The notes under the pieces are model-generated. The model was not told the origin of the DNA. It saw only the letters and a program-made list of their open reading frames with translations, and did no database searches. From Arcobacter iocasae (GTDB lineage Bacteria > Campylobacterota > Campylobacteria > Campylobacterales > Arcobacteraceae), in contig NZ_CP090177.1 of NCBI RefSeq assembly GCF_042214795.1, forward strand, positions 2,542,001 through 2,606,000: a stretch of DNA of 64,000 nt, written 5' to 3'. Made by a program: the position numbers and the translations under genes. Positions 34,456-42,807 of this stretch are shown in pieces (within the stretch, counting starts at the first letter, position 1; the number at the start of each line of letters is the position of its first letter).

Positions 34456-34852
34456 ATATTATGTATTTCTCCAAATAATCAGTAACAAGTATATTATGTT
34501 CTTTTAATCTATCTCTTACAAAAACTATTTTTTCTTTTCCATTTTCCATATAAAGTGCACCAATGGCATTTTTATAATAATTTAATTGTATTAAACTAGA
34601 AGCTAGTATTGGTTTATCATTTATAATTTTTAATCTATAATATTCATTTATATATATTAGGTCGCTTTTATATAATTCTTTTGTATATTTTATTTTTTTA
34701 AAACTGTATTCTGGATTTCCAATGTTATAAATTAGTATCTCTTTTTTATTAGGAAATAATTCTTGAAATACCTCTTCATGGTATTTAGAATATAAATTTT
34801 CTGCTTTTACTAAACTAGTAATTATAAGCAGTGTTAAAAATATTTTTTTCAA
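34433..34852 (-). CDS. Exported hypothetical protein (139 aa)
   Basis: A 139-residue protein with a signal peptide (KKIFLTLLIITSLVKA) and a tyrosine-rich mature part with several short beta segments (EILIYNIGNPEYSF, YKSDLIYINEYYRL). I recognise no family. It is probably periplasmic. The HAD gene begins within its last codons. Confidence 0.65.
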   Translation of the reverse strand: MKKIFLTLLIITSLVKAENLYSKYHEEVFQELFPNKKEILIYNIGNPEYSFKKIKYTKELYKSDLIYINEYYRLKIINDKPILASSLIQLNYYKNAIGALYMENGKEKIVFVRDRLKEHNILVTDYLEKYIIYEKIYTF

Positions 34853-34898
34853 AATGAATATCTCACTCCTGATTTATTATTTTACTTTTTATGACACT

Positions 34899-35645
34899 CT
34901 ATTCATATGGCATAGGAATAGGAGGTAATTCTCTAAATGCTTCTTTAACTGCATTTGTTATACTACTTCTATATTTATAATTTTCAACTGGATTACTAAA
35001 CTGTAAAAGCTCTTTTGCACTTTGCAATCCTCTTTCTTTTTTGTATACAAAGGCAACTTTTTTACCCATATCTTCTGTTCTATTAAATATTGTATTACTA
35101 TAAGTTCGAATAAATGTAAACTCTTTTTGGCTAATTTTATCTCCCCAACAGAAAAATACAAATTTTCCTGAAGGAACAAGATTATTTGCATCTTGATACA
35201 TAATATCTCTATCAAATTCTGTATTTTGCATTGAGTAGTATTTTTCTAAATCTTCATCAAACTTTGTAAGTAAAGTTGTAGAGTTGATATTTTTTTCTAT
35301 TAGGTTAAAAAGACTTTTCATTTCAATCAATTTGCCTTTTAATCTAGGTCCAAAAGCATGTTTAAATACTGTGATGTATGTTTCACATTTTAATTCAGTA
35401 AATTCTCCAAAGTTATCAAAGTCTTGATCTAACAAAAATTTCTCAGAATCGTATCCTATAGGAGTAACAACTGGATTATAAATAAAAATTGTTCCTTCTA
35501 TGTTTTTTTTTCTATCTTTTTTTGTTTTAATCATGTTTTCGAATTGCTCTGGAGTTATTTCTTCCTCATCATAGTTAAAATATAAATAACTTGATGTTAA
35601 AAAAATTTCATCATATTTAGTCTCAATTTTACCGAAATATTGCAT
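34899..35645 (-). CDS. Hypothetical cytoplasmic protein (248 aa)
   Basis: A 248-residue soluble protein without a signal peptide. It has many aromatic residues, for example SSYLYFNYDEEEITPEQFENM and SGKFVFFCWGDKISQ, and a C-terminus ending in FRELPPIPMPYE. No domain is recognised. The ATG at 35645 has AAAGG upstream (from the CTTACC/TTTCTTG region on the complementary strand). It is not clearly part of an operon. Confidence 0.65.
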   Translation of the reverse strand: MQYFGKIETKYDEIFLTSSYLYFNYDEEEITPEQFENMIKTKKDRKKNIEGTIFIYNPVVTPIGYDSEKFLLDQDFDNFGEFTELKCETYITVFKHAFGPRLKGKLIEMKSLFNLIEKNINSTTLLTKFDEDLEKYYSMQNTEFDRDIMYQDANNLVPSGKFVFFCWGDKISQKEFTFIRTYSNTIFNRTEDMGKKVAFVYKKERGLQSAKELLQFSNPVENYKYRSSITNAVKEAFRELPPIPMPYE

Positions 35646-35774
35646 TCTTACCTTTCTTGTGTTAAATCTAATAAGGAAAAGATTCCTTTTAATATTTTAT
35701 AATTATACTTAAAAGTTTTATTTTTTGTATTAAGAGTTTCCCAAATATAGTATTTTAATATTTTTCATTAAAAC

Positions 35775-36713
35775 CTAATACTTTTCATTAAGTCTATTGA
35801 GTAGCTTAAAAAGCTCTTGTGGGTCAACTAAAACTCCGTGAATTCTTGTTCCAAAATGTAAGTGTGGACCTGTTATTCTTCCTGTATCACCAGATAAACC
35901 TATTTTATCATCTCGTTTAACTTTTTGATTTTCTTTTACTAAAATTTTACTTAGGTGAAAATAACAAGTAAAGACACCTTGTCCATGGTCAATTATAATT
36001 GAGTTTCCAGAATAAAATCTATTTCCTGCAAATCTTACAATTCCATCATTAGCTGCCACTATAGGACTTCCTATATCTGCCCTAAAATCAACTCCACTAT
36101 GATAACTTTTAAGTTGTTTATTATAAATTCTTTTAGTACCAAAATCACTTGTAATCTTACTATACATAGGCATTAAGAAATCTTTTTTCCAAAGTAATTC
36201 TTTTGTATTTGTATTGTAAATATCCATTGCTTCTTTATACTCTTTACTAGCTCTTGTATTATCTTTTTTATTTAAATTTACTTTTGAGCTTGCTACTTTT
36301 ATTTCTTCACTTTTGTAATTTCCCTTATAAATATTTATTTTAATAGAAGTAAATAATCTTCTATTATCTTTTATATATGAGATTATAACTTTATCATTTC
36401 CACTTTTGTGATAATAAGAAATAGGAATAAGAGCATAAAAAGAGTCTTTTTTAAAGGGATTTTTATAAAAAGGTAAGTTGATATTTCCTAAAGTTAATTT
36501 AGGATCTATTATTTTTTCATGTATTATTTGTATTAGTAAAGTTTGTCCATTAGCGATATTTTTTTCATATTTTATTTGTAATGGAGTATTCTTATCTAAA
36601 TACAATTTTTTTGCATTATTGATATTGTTTTGATATTGATAAACATTCGTCGAATTTGAAAATGCAAGGGTCGTAAATAGGGTTAAAAGTAGGGTGTTTC
36701 TAAAAATATTCAT
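35775..36713 (-). CDS. M23-family peptidoglycan endopeptidase
   Basis: A 312-residue exported protein. An N-terminal signal peptide (IFRNTLLLTLFTTLAFS) is followed by a beta-rich region and a C-terminal M23/LytM domain with the zinc ligands in KSYHSGVDFRADIGSP and GPHLHFGTRI. The middle contains GNSIIIDHGQGVFTCYFHL. The ligand residues are complete, so it should be an active metalloendopeptidase cleaving cross-links. Family members set cell shape in Helicobacter and Campylobacter (Csd/Pgp). The CPxCG gene ends six bases after its start codon on the coding strand. Confidence 0.9.
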   Translation of the reverse strand: MNIFRNTLLLTLFTTLAFSNSTNVYQYQNNINNAKKLYLDKNTPLQIKYEKNIANGQTLLIQIIHEKIIDPKLTLGNINLPFYKNPFKKDSFYALIPISYYHKSGNDKVIISYIKDNRRLFTSIKINIYKGNYKSEEIKVASSKVNLNKKDNTRASKEYKEAMDIYNTNTKELLWKKDFLMPMYSKITSDFGTKRIYNKQLKSYHSGVDFRADIGSPIVAANDGIVRFAGNRFYSGNSIIIDHGQGVFTCYFHLSKILVKENQKVKRDDKIGLSGDTGRITGPHLHFGTRIHGVLVDPQELFKLLNRLNEKY

Positions 36714-36718
36714 AATGT

Positions 36719-36913
36719 TTAAAATTCATTTCCTTCTATTAAATTATAATTAAAAGTTGTTACTATACCATCTTCTACATTGTAAGAAACTTCAATGGGT
36801 CTACAACAAACTTCACAATCATCTACTATTTCTGTATATCCAAAGACTCCCGTATCTAGTAAAATAGTTATGGCTTGTCTACAATAGGGACATGTTAAGT
36901 TTAACTCTTCCAT
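36719..36913 (-). CDS. CPxCG zinc-ribbon-like small protein
   Basis: A 64-residue protein with two Cys pairs, LTCPYCRQAI and DDCEVCCRPIEV, matching the CPXCG-motif Cys-rich family, which probably binds one zinc. It has no signal peptide. It lies directly upstream of the M23 gene on the same strand with a short gap, so they may share a transcript. The biochemical role is unknown for the family. Confidence 0.85.
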   Translation of the reverse strand: MEELNLTCPYCRQAITILLDTGVFGYTEIVDDCEVCCRPIEVSYNVEDGIVTTFNYNLIEGNEF

Positions 36914-36957
36914 TAGGCTACCTTTTTAAATGTATAATATCATATTTATAACAAACT

Positions 36958-36966
36958 TGCTATAAT
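36958..36966 (+). promoter_or_regulatory. Extended -10 promoter for yebC
   Basis: TGCTATAAT is a perfect extended -10 element 34 bases before the yebC start codon. It is followed by a short leader and the ribosome-binding site TTGGAG. Confidence 0.65.
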
Positions 36967-36999
36967 CGCATAAAATTATGAAAATTATTGGAGAAATTT

Positions 37000-37710
37000 A
37001 TGGGTAGAGCCTTTGAATATAGAAAAGCAGCCAAAATGAAAAGATGGGGAAACATGTCAAGAGTTTTCCCAAAACTTGCACGAGCAATTGAAGTAGCAGC
37101 AAAAGCTGGAGTTCCAGATCCTGAGATGAATTCAGCACTTAGAACAGCTATTTTAAATGCAAAAGCTGAAAACATGCCAAAAACAAATATTGATGCAGCT
37201 ATTAAAAGAGCATCAGGAAAAGATTCGGCAAACTTTTCAGAAGTAAACTTTGAAGGTAAAGGTCCTCACGGGGTTTTGATTTTTGTAGAAACTGCAACAG
37301 ATAACAATACAAGAACAGTTGCAAATGTTAAAATGTATTTTAATAAAAATGGTGGTTCTATGGCACCTACTGGTTCATTAGAATTCTTTTTTGATAGAAA
37401 AGCAATTTTTGAGTTTAATAAAACTGAAGATATGAGTATTGAAGAACTTGAACTAGAATTAATTGATGCTGGTTTAGAAGAGATTGAAGAAGAAGATGGA
37501 GTTGTTTTAGTAACAGCTGATTATAAAGATTTTGGTACTTTAAATAAAGCATTTGAGGATATGGGAATTGAACTTACAAAAGCTAAATTAGAACGAATTT
37601 CAAATAATCCTCAAGAATTTACAGAAGAACAACAAGAAGATATCGGTAAATTATTAGAAAAAATTGAAGATGATGATGATGTTCAAGCTGTTTATACAAA
37701 TATAGCATAA
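37000..37710 (+). CDS. yebC: YebC/PmpR family protein
   Basis: A 236-residue YebC/TACO1 family protein with the standard start MGRAFEYRKAAKMKRW, the block ARAIEVAAKAGVPDPEMN and the NVKMYFNKNGGSMAPTGSLEFFFD core. Members were named as transcription regulators, and more recent work links them to translation at proline stretches. ATG 37000 is preceded by GGAG; the TTG four codons earlier overlaps that site and was rejected. A strong bidirectional terminator follows. Confidence 0.95.
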   Translation: MGRAFEYRKAAKMKRWGNMSRVFPKLARAIEVAAKAGVPDPEMNSALRTAILNAKAENMPKTNIDAAIKRASGKDSANFSEVNFEGKGPHGVLIFVETATDNNTRTVANVKMYFNKNGGSMAPTGSLEFFFDRKAIFEFNKTEDMSIEELELELIDAGLEEIEEEDGVVLVTADYKDFGTLNKAFEDMGIELTKAKLERISNNPQEFTEEQQEDIGKLLEKIEDDDDVQAVYTNIA

Positions 37711-37715
37711 TAAAT

Positions 37716-37747
37716 ATACCAAATAATCATACAAGATTATTTGGTAT
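37716..37747. terminator. Bidirectional terminator, yebC / M48 protease
   Basis: ATACCAAATAATC and GATTATTTGGTAT form a perfect 13-base stem with a six-base loop. It begins five bases after the yebC stop and contains the stop of the convergent M48 gene. Confidence 0.8.
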
Positions 37748-38495
37748 TATTTCTTTTAATCTCTTGTATTACTTTTGAAATATCAGCAATTCTTGTACTA
37801 GAGTTTGGATGTGTTGAGAAAAACTCAATTGACTCTTTTTTACCACTACTCATATTTTTCCAAAAATTTAATGCTTCATCGATATTATATCCAGCTTTAT
37901 ACATTAGATGTATCCCTATCTCATCAGCTTCACTCTCTTGCATTCTTCCATAAGGTAATAAAACTCCATATTGAGCTCCTACTCCATAAGCTGTGTTAAA
38001 GGCATTTGTATATTCTGGCGCTTGAGAACCTAATACAATATTTCCTAATACTTGTACCCCTTGCGCTAACATTCCAGTACTCATTCTTTCAGCCCCATGT
38101 CTTGCAAGTGCATGGGCAATCTCATGGGACATTACAGTTGCTAGTTGATCATCATTTTTAGCAACACTTAGTATTCCTGTATAAACTACAACTTTCCCAC
38201 CTGGAAGACAAAAGGCATTTTTCTCTTTATTATTTACTAGATTAAATTCCCACTTATAATCTTTTCTATTGACTACTTTTGCAATTTTTAGACCTATCTC
38301 TTTTACTTTTTTTGATTCTTTTGTATTTGTTATTACTTCAGATTTTTTTAGTGTATCTTCATAAGATTTTTCACCTAAAGCTAATTCTTGATCTTTAGAT
38401 ATTAAAATCATTTGCGATCTATTTGTAAAAGGTGCTTTACTTGTACATCCAACTAGTGAAAAAAATAGAAGTAATACCAAAACATATTTTTTCAT
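37737..38495 (-). CDS. M48-family zinc metalloprotease lipoprotein
   Basis: A 252-residue lipoprotein (signal VLVLLLFFSLVGC with the lipid-modified cysteine at its end). It has the zinc motif in ATVMSHEIAHALARHGAERM and a downstream ESEADEIGIHLM that gives the third ligand. It resembles LoiP/YcaL and BepA-type proteases that police outer-membrane assembly. The first ATG (38501) is part of the ribosome-binding site AAAGGATG, so I use the second at 38495. It overlaps nothing but lies directly after the DUF3108 gene. Confidence 0.9.
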   Translation of the reverse strand: MKKYVLVLLLFFSLVGCTSKAPFTNRSQMILISKDQELALGEKSYEDTLKKSEVITNTKESKKVKEIGLKIAKVVNRKDYKWEFNLVNNKEKNAFCLPGGKVVVYTGILSVAKNDDQLATVMSHEIAHALARHGAERMSTGMLAQGVQVLGNIVLGSQAPEYTNAFNTAYGVGAQYGVLLPYGRMQESEADEIGIHLMYKAGYNIDEALNFWKNMSSGKKESIEFFSTHPNSSTRIADISKVIQEIKRNNTK

Positions 38496-38497
38496 TA

Positions 38498-39286
38498 TCA
38501 TCCTTTGTTTATTTTAAATTTTATCATTTCACCTGTAATATCACCAAAAATAAGTACATCTTTTAAAACTGCTTTATCACAAAAGCCTTCTTTATTTAAA
38601 GATATAAAAAGTTCTCCATTTGAACTTGAAAATATTTTTTGATGAATTGAGACTATAAATTTTTTATTTTTAGTATTTAAAGCCTCTTGTAACTCTTTAT
38701 AAGCTTCATTTTTTGGAATTATTATATCTAATTTTCCATTATCTTTATTTGCACCAATAGCTTTAAAAGCATAACTATTGCCTTTCTCAAAACTTGGAAT
38801 TACTTGTGTTATATTAAAAAATAGTGATAATAAGTCATTTGTTGCAAAAAAATTTGCAAACTCTTCTGACTCATTAATTTCCCAAGATTCTTTCTTTTTT
38901 AAGTTTTCATCATATCTTATATTAAGTTTTCTTTCATATTTTTTAACTAAGATTTGTTTATTTTTATAGTCAAAAAGGTATGTTTTTTTTCTTTTTTTAT
39001 AATCATTATTGGTAATAGTTATATATTTATTTGGAATAAGTAAATTGTTTTTTATTACTCCTTGGCTTTCATAAAACTCTTCTTTGTTACTACTTAAAAA
39101 CTTTGCGATACCAGTTGCATAAGCATGGACTTTTATTTTATAAGTATTATTAGGAAGAGTTTCAAGGCTTGTTTTTGCAATACCCAATTCTCCAAAAATA
39201 CCATAGCTTATTTTATATGTAGCCTCAATAGTTTTTGCATTTGAAAATATAGATAAAAAGATTATAAATATAATTATTTTGTTCAT
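38498..39286 (-). CDS. Exported DUF3108-type protein
   Basis: A 262-residue protein with a signal peptide (KIIIFIIFLSIFSNAKTIEA). Its mature part is rich in beta strands, such as ATYKISYGIFGELGIAKTSLE, and ends with AVLKDVLIFGDITGEM. This fits the DUF3108 family, an outer-membrane-associated barrel or half-barrel of unknown role. It shares a transcript with the M48 lipoprotein gene, whose start lies a few bases after its stop, so the two may act together on the envelope. Confidence 0.75.
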   Translation of the reverse strand: MNKIIIFIIFLSIFSNAKTIEATYKISYGIFGELGIAKTSLETLPNNTYKIKVHAYATGIAKFLSSNKEEFYESQGVIKNNLLIPNKYITITNNDYKKRKKTYLFDYKNKQILVKKYERKLNIRYDENLKKKESWEINESEEFANFFATNDLLSLFFNITQVIPSFEKGNSYAFKAIGANKDNGKLDIIIPKNEAYKELQEALNTKNKKFIVSIHQKIFSSSNGELFISLNKEGFCDKAVLKDVLIFGDITGEMIKFKINKG

Positions 39287-39358
39287 AATTAATTATAACA
39301 TACAAAGTTTTATACTATTTTCTATTATAATATTTGAAAATTTATGAGGGACTTTTTA

Positions 39359-40249
39359 ATGCAGCATACAAAAGGTAATATTTTAGGTTTATTAACAATA
39401 TTTTTATGGTCAACACTAGCACTTTTTACAGTATATTCTGGAAACATTCCTCCCTTTGAACTTTTAAGTATCTCTTTTTTTATTGCTTCACTTATTGGAA
39501 TTTTGATGTTAAAAAAACAAAAAAGAAGTTTTGCAAGTTTGAAAACTGTTCCTCTTAAAGCTTATATAATAGGAGTTAGTGGATTATTTGGGTATCACTT
39601 TTTTTATTTTTTAGCAATAAAAAATGCTCCTGCTGTTGAAGCAAACTTATTAAATTATTTATGGCCTTTACTTATTGTTCTTTTTTCAGCTCTTTTACCA
39701 AATGAAAAGTTAAAGTGGTTTCATATTGTTGGTACTATTTTAGCTCTGATTGGGGCTTTTTTACTAGTATTAAAAGATGGAAGTTTAGAATTTGATTCAA
39801 AATATACTTTAGGCTATCTTTTTGCACTTGCCGCTGCACTTATTTGGTCAAGTTATTCAGTTATATCTAAAACATTGACCCATGTGCCAACCTTTGCTGT
39901 AACGGGCTTTTGTATAATAACGGCTATACTCTCTTTTATCGCACACTTAATTTTTGAACAGACTATAACTCCTTCAATTACGGAGCTTTTAGCAGCTATT
40001 ATGCTAGGATTAGGACCTGTTGGTGGAGCCTTTTATCTGTGGGATTTTGCACTTAAAAATGGTGATATAAAGATACTAGGCTCACTTGCATATCTAGCTC
40101 CACTTTTATCAACATTGATTTTAGTACTTGTTGGAGTATCTACAATGACAACATCAATTGCATTAGCTTGTTTATTTATAGTTTTAGGTTCAATTATTAG
40201 TTCAAAGCAGTATTTAAAAATAATTATAAATCTAATTTTTAAGCCTTGA
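39359..40249 (+). CDS. DMT-superfamily transporter (EamA family)
   Basis: An inner-membrane protein of 296 residues with about ten hydrophobic helices, organised as two EamA repeats: GLLTIFLWSTLALFTVYSG in the first and LFALAAALIWSSYSVISK in the second. These are drug/metabolite exporters, often for amino acids. ATG 39359 has GAGGG eight bases upstream; the ATG five codons earlier overlaps the leader and was rejected. Its 3' end overlaps the convergent thioesterase gene by 11 bases. Confidence 0.9.
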   Translation: MQHTKGNILGLLTIFLWSTLALFTVYSGNIPPFELLSISFFIASLIGILMLKKQKRSFASLKTVPLKAYIIGVSGLFGYHFFYFLAIKNAPAVEANLLNYLWPLLIVLFSALLPNEKLKWFHIVGTILALIGAFLLVLKDGSLEFDSKYTLGYLFALAAALIWSSYSVISKTLTHVPTFAVTGFCIITAILSFIAHLIFEQTITPSITELLAAIMLGLGPVGGAFYLWDFALKNGDIKILGSLAYLAPLLSTLILVLVGVSTMTTSIALACLFIVLGSIISSKQYLKIIINLIFKP

Positions 40250-40682
40250 TAACATAAATTCCATAAAAGTCAACACAGACTTTTCCCTCTTCTATGATTT
40301 GAGAATGTATTTTTATTGAGCCACTATTTTTTGTATTTATTTTTATTTGTAAAGTGTTTTGTTCTTCTTCATTTGGAATAAAGGTAGTACAAATAATATC
40401 TTTTGTAACTGGTCTTATAAATTTTGTTTCATTTTTAAATATAACTATGCTTGGATTTTCTAGGTTAAATTTTTTTGATAAATAATATGCCATACACCAA
40501 GATGAAATTATAGTGATACTATTTAAACTTCCTCCAAAAGCTGTTCCTTTATCATTTACATTAATATCAAGTGGAGCAGTTATAATAAGGCTATTTTCAT
40601 CTAAATTTTTTAATTCCAATTTCATAAGTTTTGTCATAGGTATTTGTGTATGTATTTTATTTTGTATTTCTTCTATAATCAT
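40239..40682 (-). CDS. YiiD-C-type putative thioesterase
   Basis: A 147-residue hot-dog-fold protein with the YiiD_C pattern: APLDINVNDKGTAFGGSLNSI, then SSWCMAYYLSKKF and FKNETKFIRPVTKDI. It is expected to hydrolyse acyl-CoA or acyl-ACP thioesters. It is the last gene of the fad operon, starting at the last base of the fusion gene stop. That context suggests it frees CoA from blocked intermediates of beta-oxidation, although this is inference. Confidence 0.82.
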   Translation of the reverse strand: MIIEEIQNKIHTQIPMTKLMKLELKNLDENSLIITAPLDINVNDKGTAFGGSLNSITIISSWCMAYYLSKKFNLENPSIVIFKNETKFIRPVTKDIICTTFIPNEEEQNTLQIKINTKNSGSIKIHSQIIEEGKVCVDFYGIYVIKA

Positions 40683-42802
40683 TATTTGCCTTCTATTTTT
40701 TCTATAAATTTAAAAATCTCATCATATAACTCTTTTGTATCATCACCCTTAATAATAACATGATTTTTCCGCTCTAAAATTAGTAAATCTTTTTCTTTAG
40801 ATTTTATTTTTTCAAATATTTCATAGGCCGATGCAGGATTTACAACGGGGTCATCTTTTCCTTGAATTATCAAAATAGGGCTTTGTATATTTGTAAGATT
40901 TTCTCTTGTTTTTACCATTAAATCACTTAATTGCTCTATTGCTTTTATATAAAATTTATCATAATTTATATCTGGATTCTCAGCATGATTATCCACATAC
41001 TCTTTTGCATAACTATTTGCATGAACACTATTTACTAACTCATTCCAAAAAGAGACAGCTGGAAGTAGGGTTTTGACTCGTATATCATTTAAATGCAAAG
41101 CAGTGTTTATACAAATAATTCCAGCAAATTCTATATAAGATTTTTTGGTGCTAAGAAGTGCTAAAAGTCCTCCCGTAGAAAATCCTATAACAAGTACTCT
41201 TTTATGTCTTAATGTGGCAAGTATAATTGCTCTTGAAAGGGATAAATACCAATCATTCCAAGTAGTATCTTTTAAGTCTTCGGGAACAGTTCCATGTCCT
41301 TTTAGTCTAGGAGAATAAACATTTATCTCTTTACTTCTAACAAACTTGCTTAATTGTTCTACTTCTTTTGGAGAAGATGAAAAACCATGTAAAGTTATAA
41401 CACAAACATCTGAAATACTGTGATTGTAATATCTTGGTCTTCCTATTTCTTTATCTTTTATATTTGTATAATCTTTAAATTTTTCATAATCAGATTCAAA
41501 TTCATCATGCTCCTCTTTCTCTAAAGTATCAAGAAGCAGTCTGTCTATCTCTTCTTTTTCTTTTAAAACTAAGTTTTTTGCTAAAATATTTAGTTTATCT
41601 ATTATTAGTACTTCATTTAAAATAACATGAAGTATATTTTTAAGACGAATTGTATGGTGAGTATAACTATTTAAAAGAGCATTTTTATTTAAAAAATAGT
41701 TAATTTTGTCTTCCAAAATAATATTATCTTTTATTGCAATTTTTAAAATATTTTCAAAGGGAAGAAACTCTTCATAGGAAATGAGGTTTATAATATTACT
41801 TTCTTGTTCAATATTATAGGAAAATAAGTTTTCTTTAAGTTCTTTCCATAAAAGATAAATCATTCTTTTTAAATGGTTTTTATTAATAGATTTTTTAGGA
41901 TATAAAAAAATAAGAAGGACAAATATATGGTCAAAGTTTATATTTAAATTTTTATAAATATTGTCCATAAAACGATGTGTTAATTCATATCTATATTTAT
42001 TTATTATATTATTATGATTCTTCTCTTTTTTATAAATATCTTCCAAAATATCTTGGGTGCTAATAGGTTTTAAAATTTGAATTGTGATTTTTGAATTTAA
42101 AACAATATTTGACTCTATTTCTAACTCTTCTAAAAAGTGCTCTCCAATATTACCTACAAATTTTGAAACCATATCAATTAAAAAGTTTTTTCCAGTACGA
42201 AGATTTGAATAAGATATATTAATAGGCACAATCATTGTTTCTTCTTTTCTTATATCTTTACACTCATGTATGAAATATTTGTGTTGAAACTTTTTGAAAT
42301 CTTTTATTTTTTTATTAAAATAATCATCTCTTAGTAGTTGGGAATTTAATGCAAAAAAAGCAGAACCTGTATGTACAACTTGGCAAGTTCCATCTACTTT
42401 TACGCAGAAGTGGTTTTTTTGTTTTGATATATCCTTTGCTTTTACCATTAATCCTTCTGGAAAAATCATCCAATCTTTACATCCAGTAATTAAATCTCCA
42501 ATAATAGTATTATTTCTAAAAGGCGATGATTTTGGCATAGCTCCAATGTCTTTTAAAAAACTTCCAAAATAAGTATTAAATAAGCTATCATCAGCAATAA
42601 CACCTACTTTTTTATTGGTAAGTTCATATAAAGCATAAGGTACAAGTAGGGCTTCCATTCTTGTAAAATGATTTGCCACAAATATTTTAGGATTGTCTTT
42701 TGGAATATTTTCTATTCCTTTTACTTCTATATTTGCATCAAATATTTTTTCTAAAATATTTAGCAAAATACCACTTGAATTTATTAGCAAATCTTTTTTC
42801 AT
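40682..42802 (-). CDS. Fusion of PlsC-like acyltransferase and alpha/beta hydrolase
   Basis: A 706-residue two-enzyme fusion. The N-terminal 300 residues resemble 1-acylglycerol-3-phosphate acyltransferases: VANHFTRMEALL (residues 42-53) in the HX4D position and MIFPEGLMV as motif III. Note HX4E instead of HX4D. A helical linker follows. The C-terminal 240 residues are an alpha/beta hydrolase: oxyanion loop TLHGFSSSP, nucleophile elbow IGFSTGGLL, an acidic residue in GKDDPVVNP and a histidine in ERKNHVI. It sits in the beta-oxidation operon, five bases after fadE, so both halves probably handle acyl chains, for example as lipase plus re-acylation. Confidence 0.85.
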   Translation of the reverse strand: MKKDLLINSSGILLNILEKIFDANIEVKGIENIPKDNPKIFVANHFTRMEALLVPYALYELTNKKVGVIADDSLFNTYFGSFLKDIGAMPKSSPFRNNTIIGDLITGCKDWMIFPEGLMVKAKDISKQKNHFCVKVDGTCQVVHTGSAFFALNSQLLRDDYFNKKIKDFKKFQHKYFIHECKDIRKEETMIVPINISYSNLRTGKNFLIDMVSKFVGNIGEHFLEELEIESNIVLNSKITIQILKPISTQDILEDIYKKEKNHNNIINKYRYELTHRFMDNIYKNLNINFDHIFVLLIFLYPKKSINKNHLKRMIYLLWKELKENLFSYNIEQESNIINLISYEEFLPFENILKIAIKDNIILEDKINYFLNKNALLNSYTHHTIRLKNILHVILNEVLIIDKLNILAKNLVLKEKEEIDRLLLDTLEKEEHDEFESDYEKFKDYTNIKDKEIGRPRYYNHSISDVCVITLHGFSSSPKEVEQLSKFVRSKEINVYSPRLKGHGTVPEDLKDTTWNDWYLSLSRAIILATLRHKRVLVIGFSTGGLLALLSTKKSYIEFAGIICINTALHLNDIRVKTLLPAVSFWNELVNSVHANSYAKEYVDNHAENPDINYDKFYIKAIEQLSDLMVKTRENLTNIQSPILIIQGKDDPVVNPASAYEIFEKIKSKEKDLLILERKNHVIIKGDDTKELYDEIFKFIEKIEGK

Positions 42803-42807
42803 CTTTT

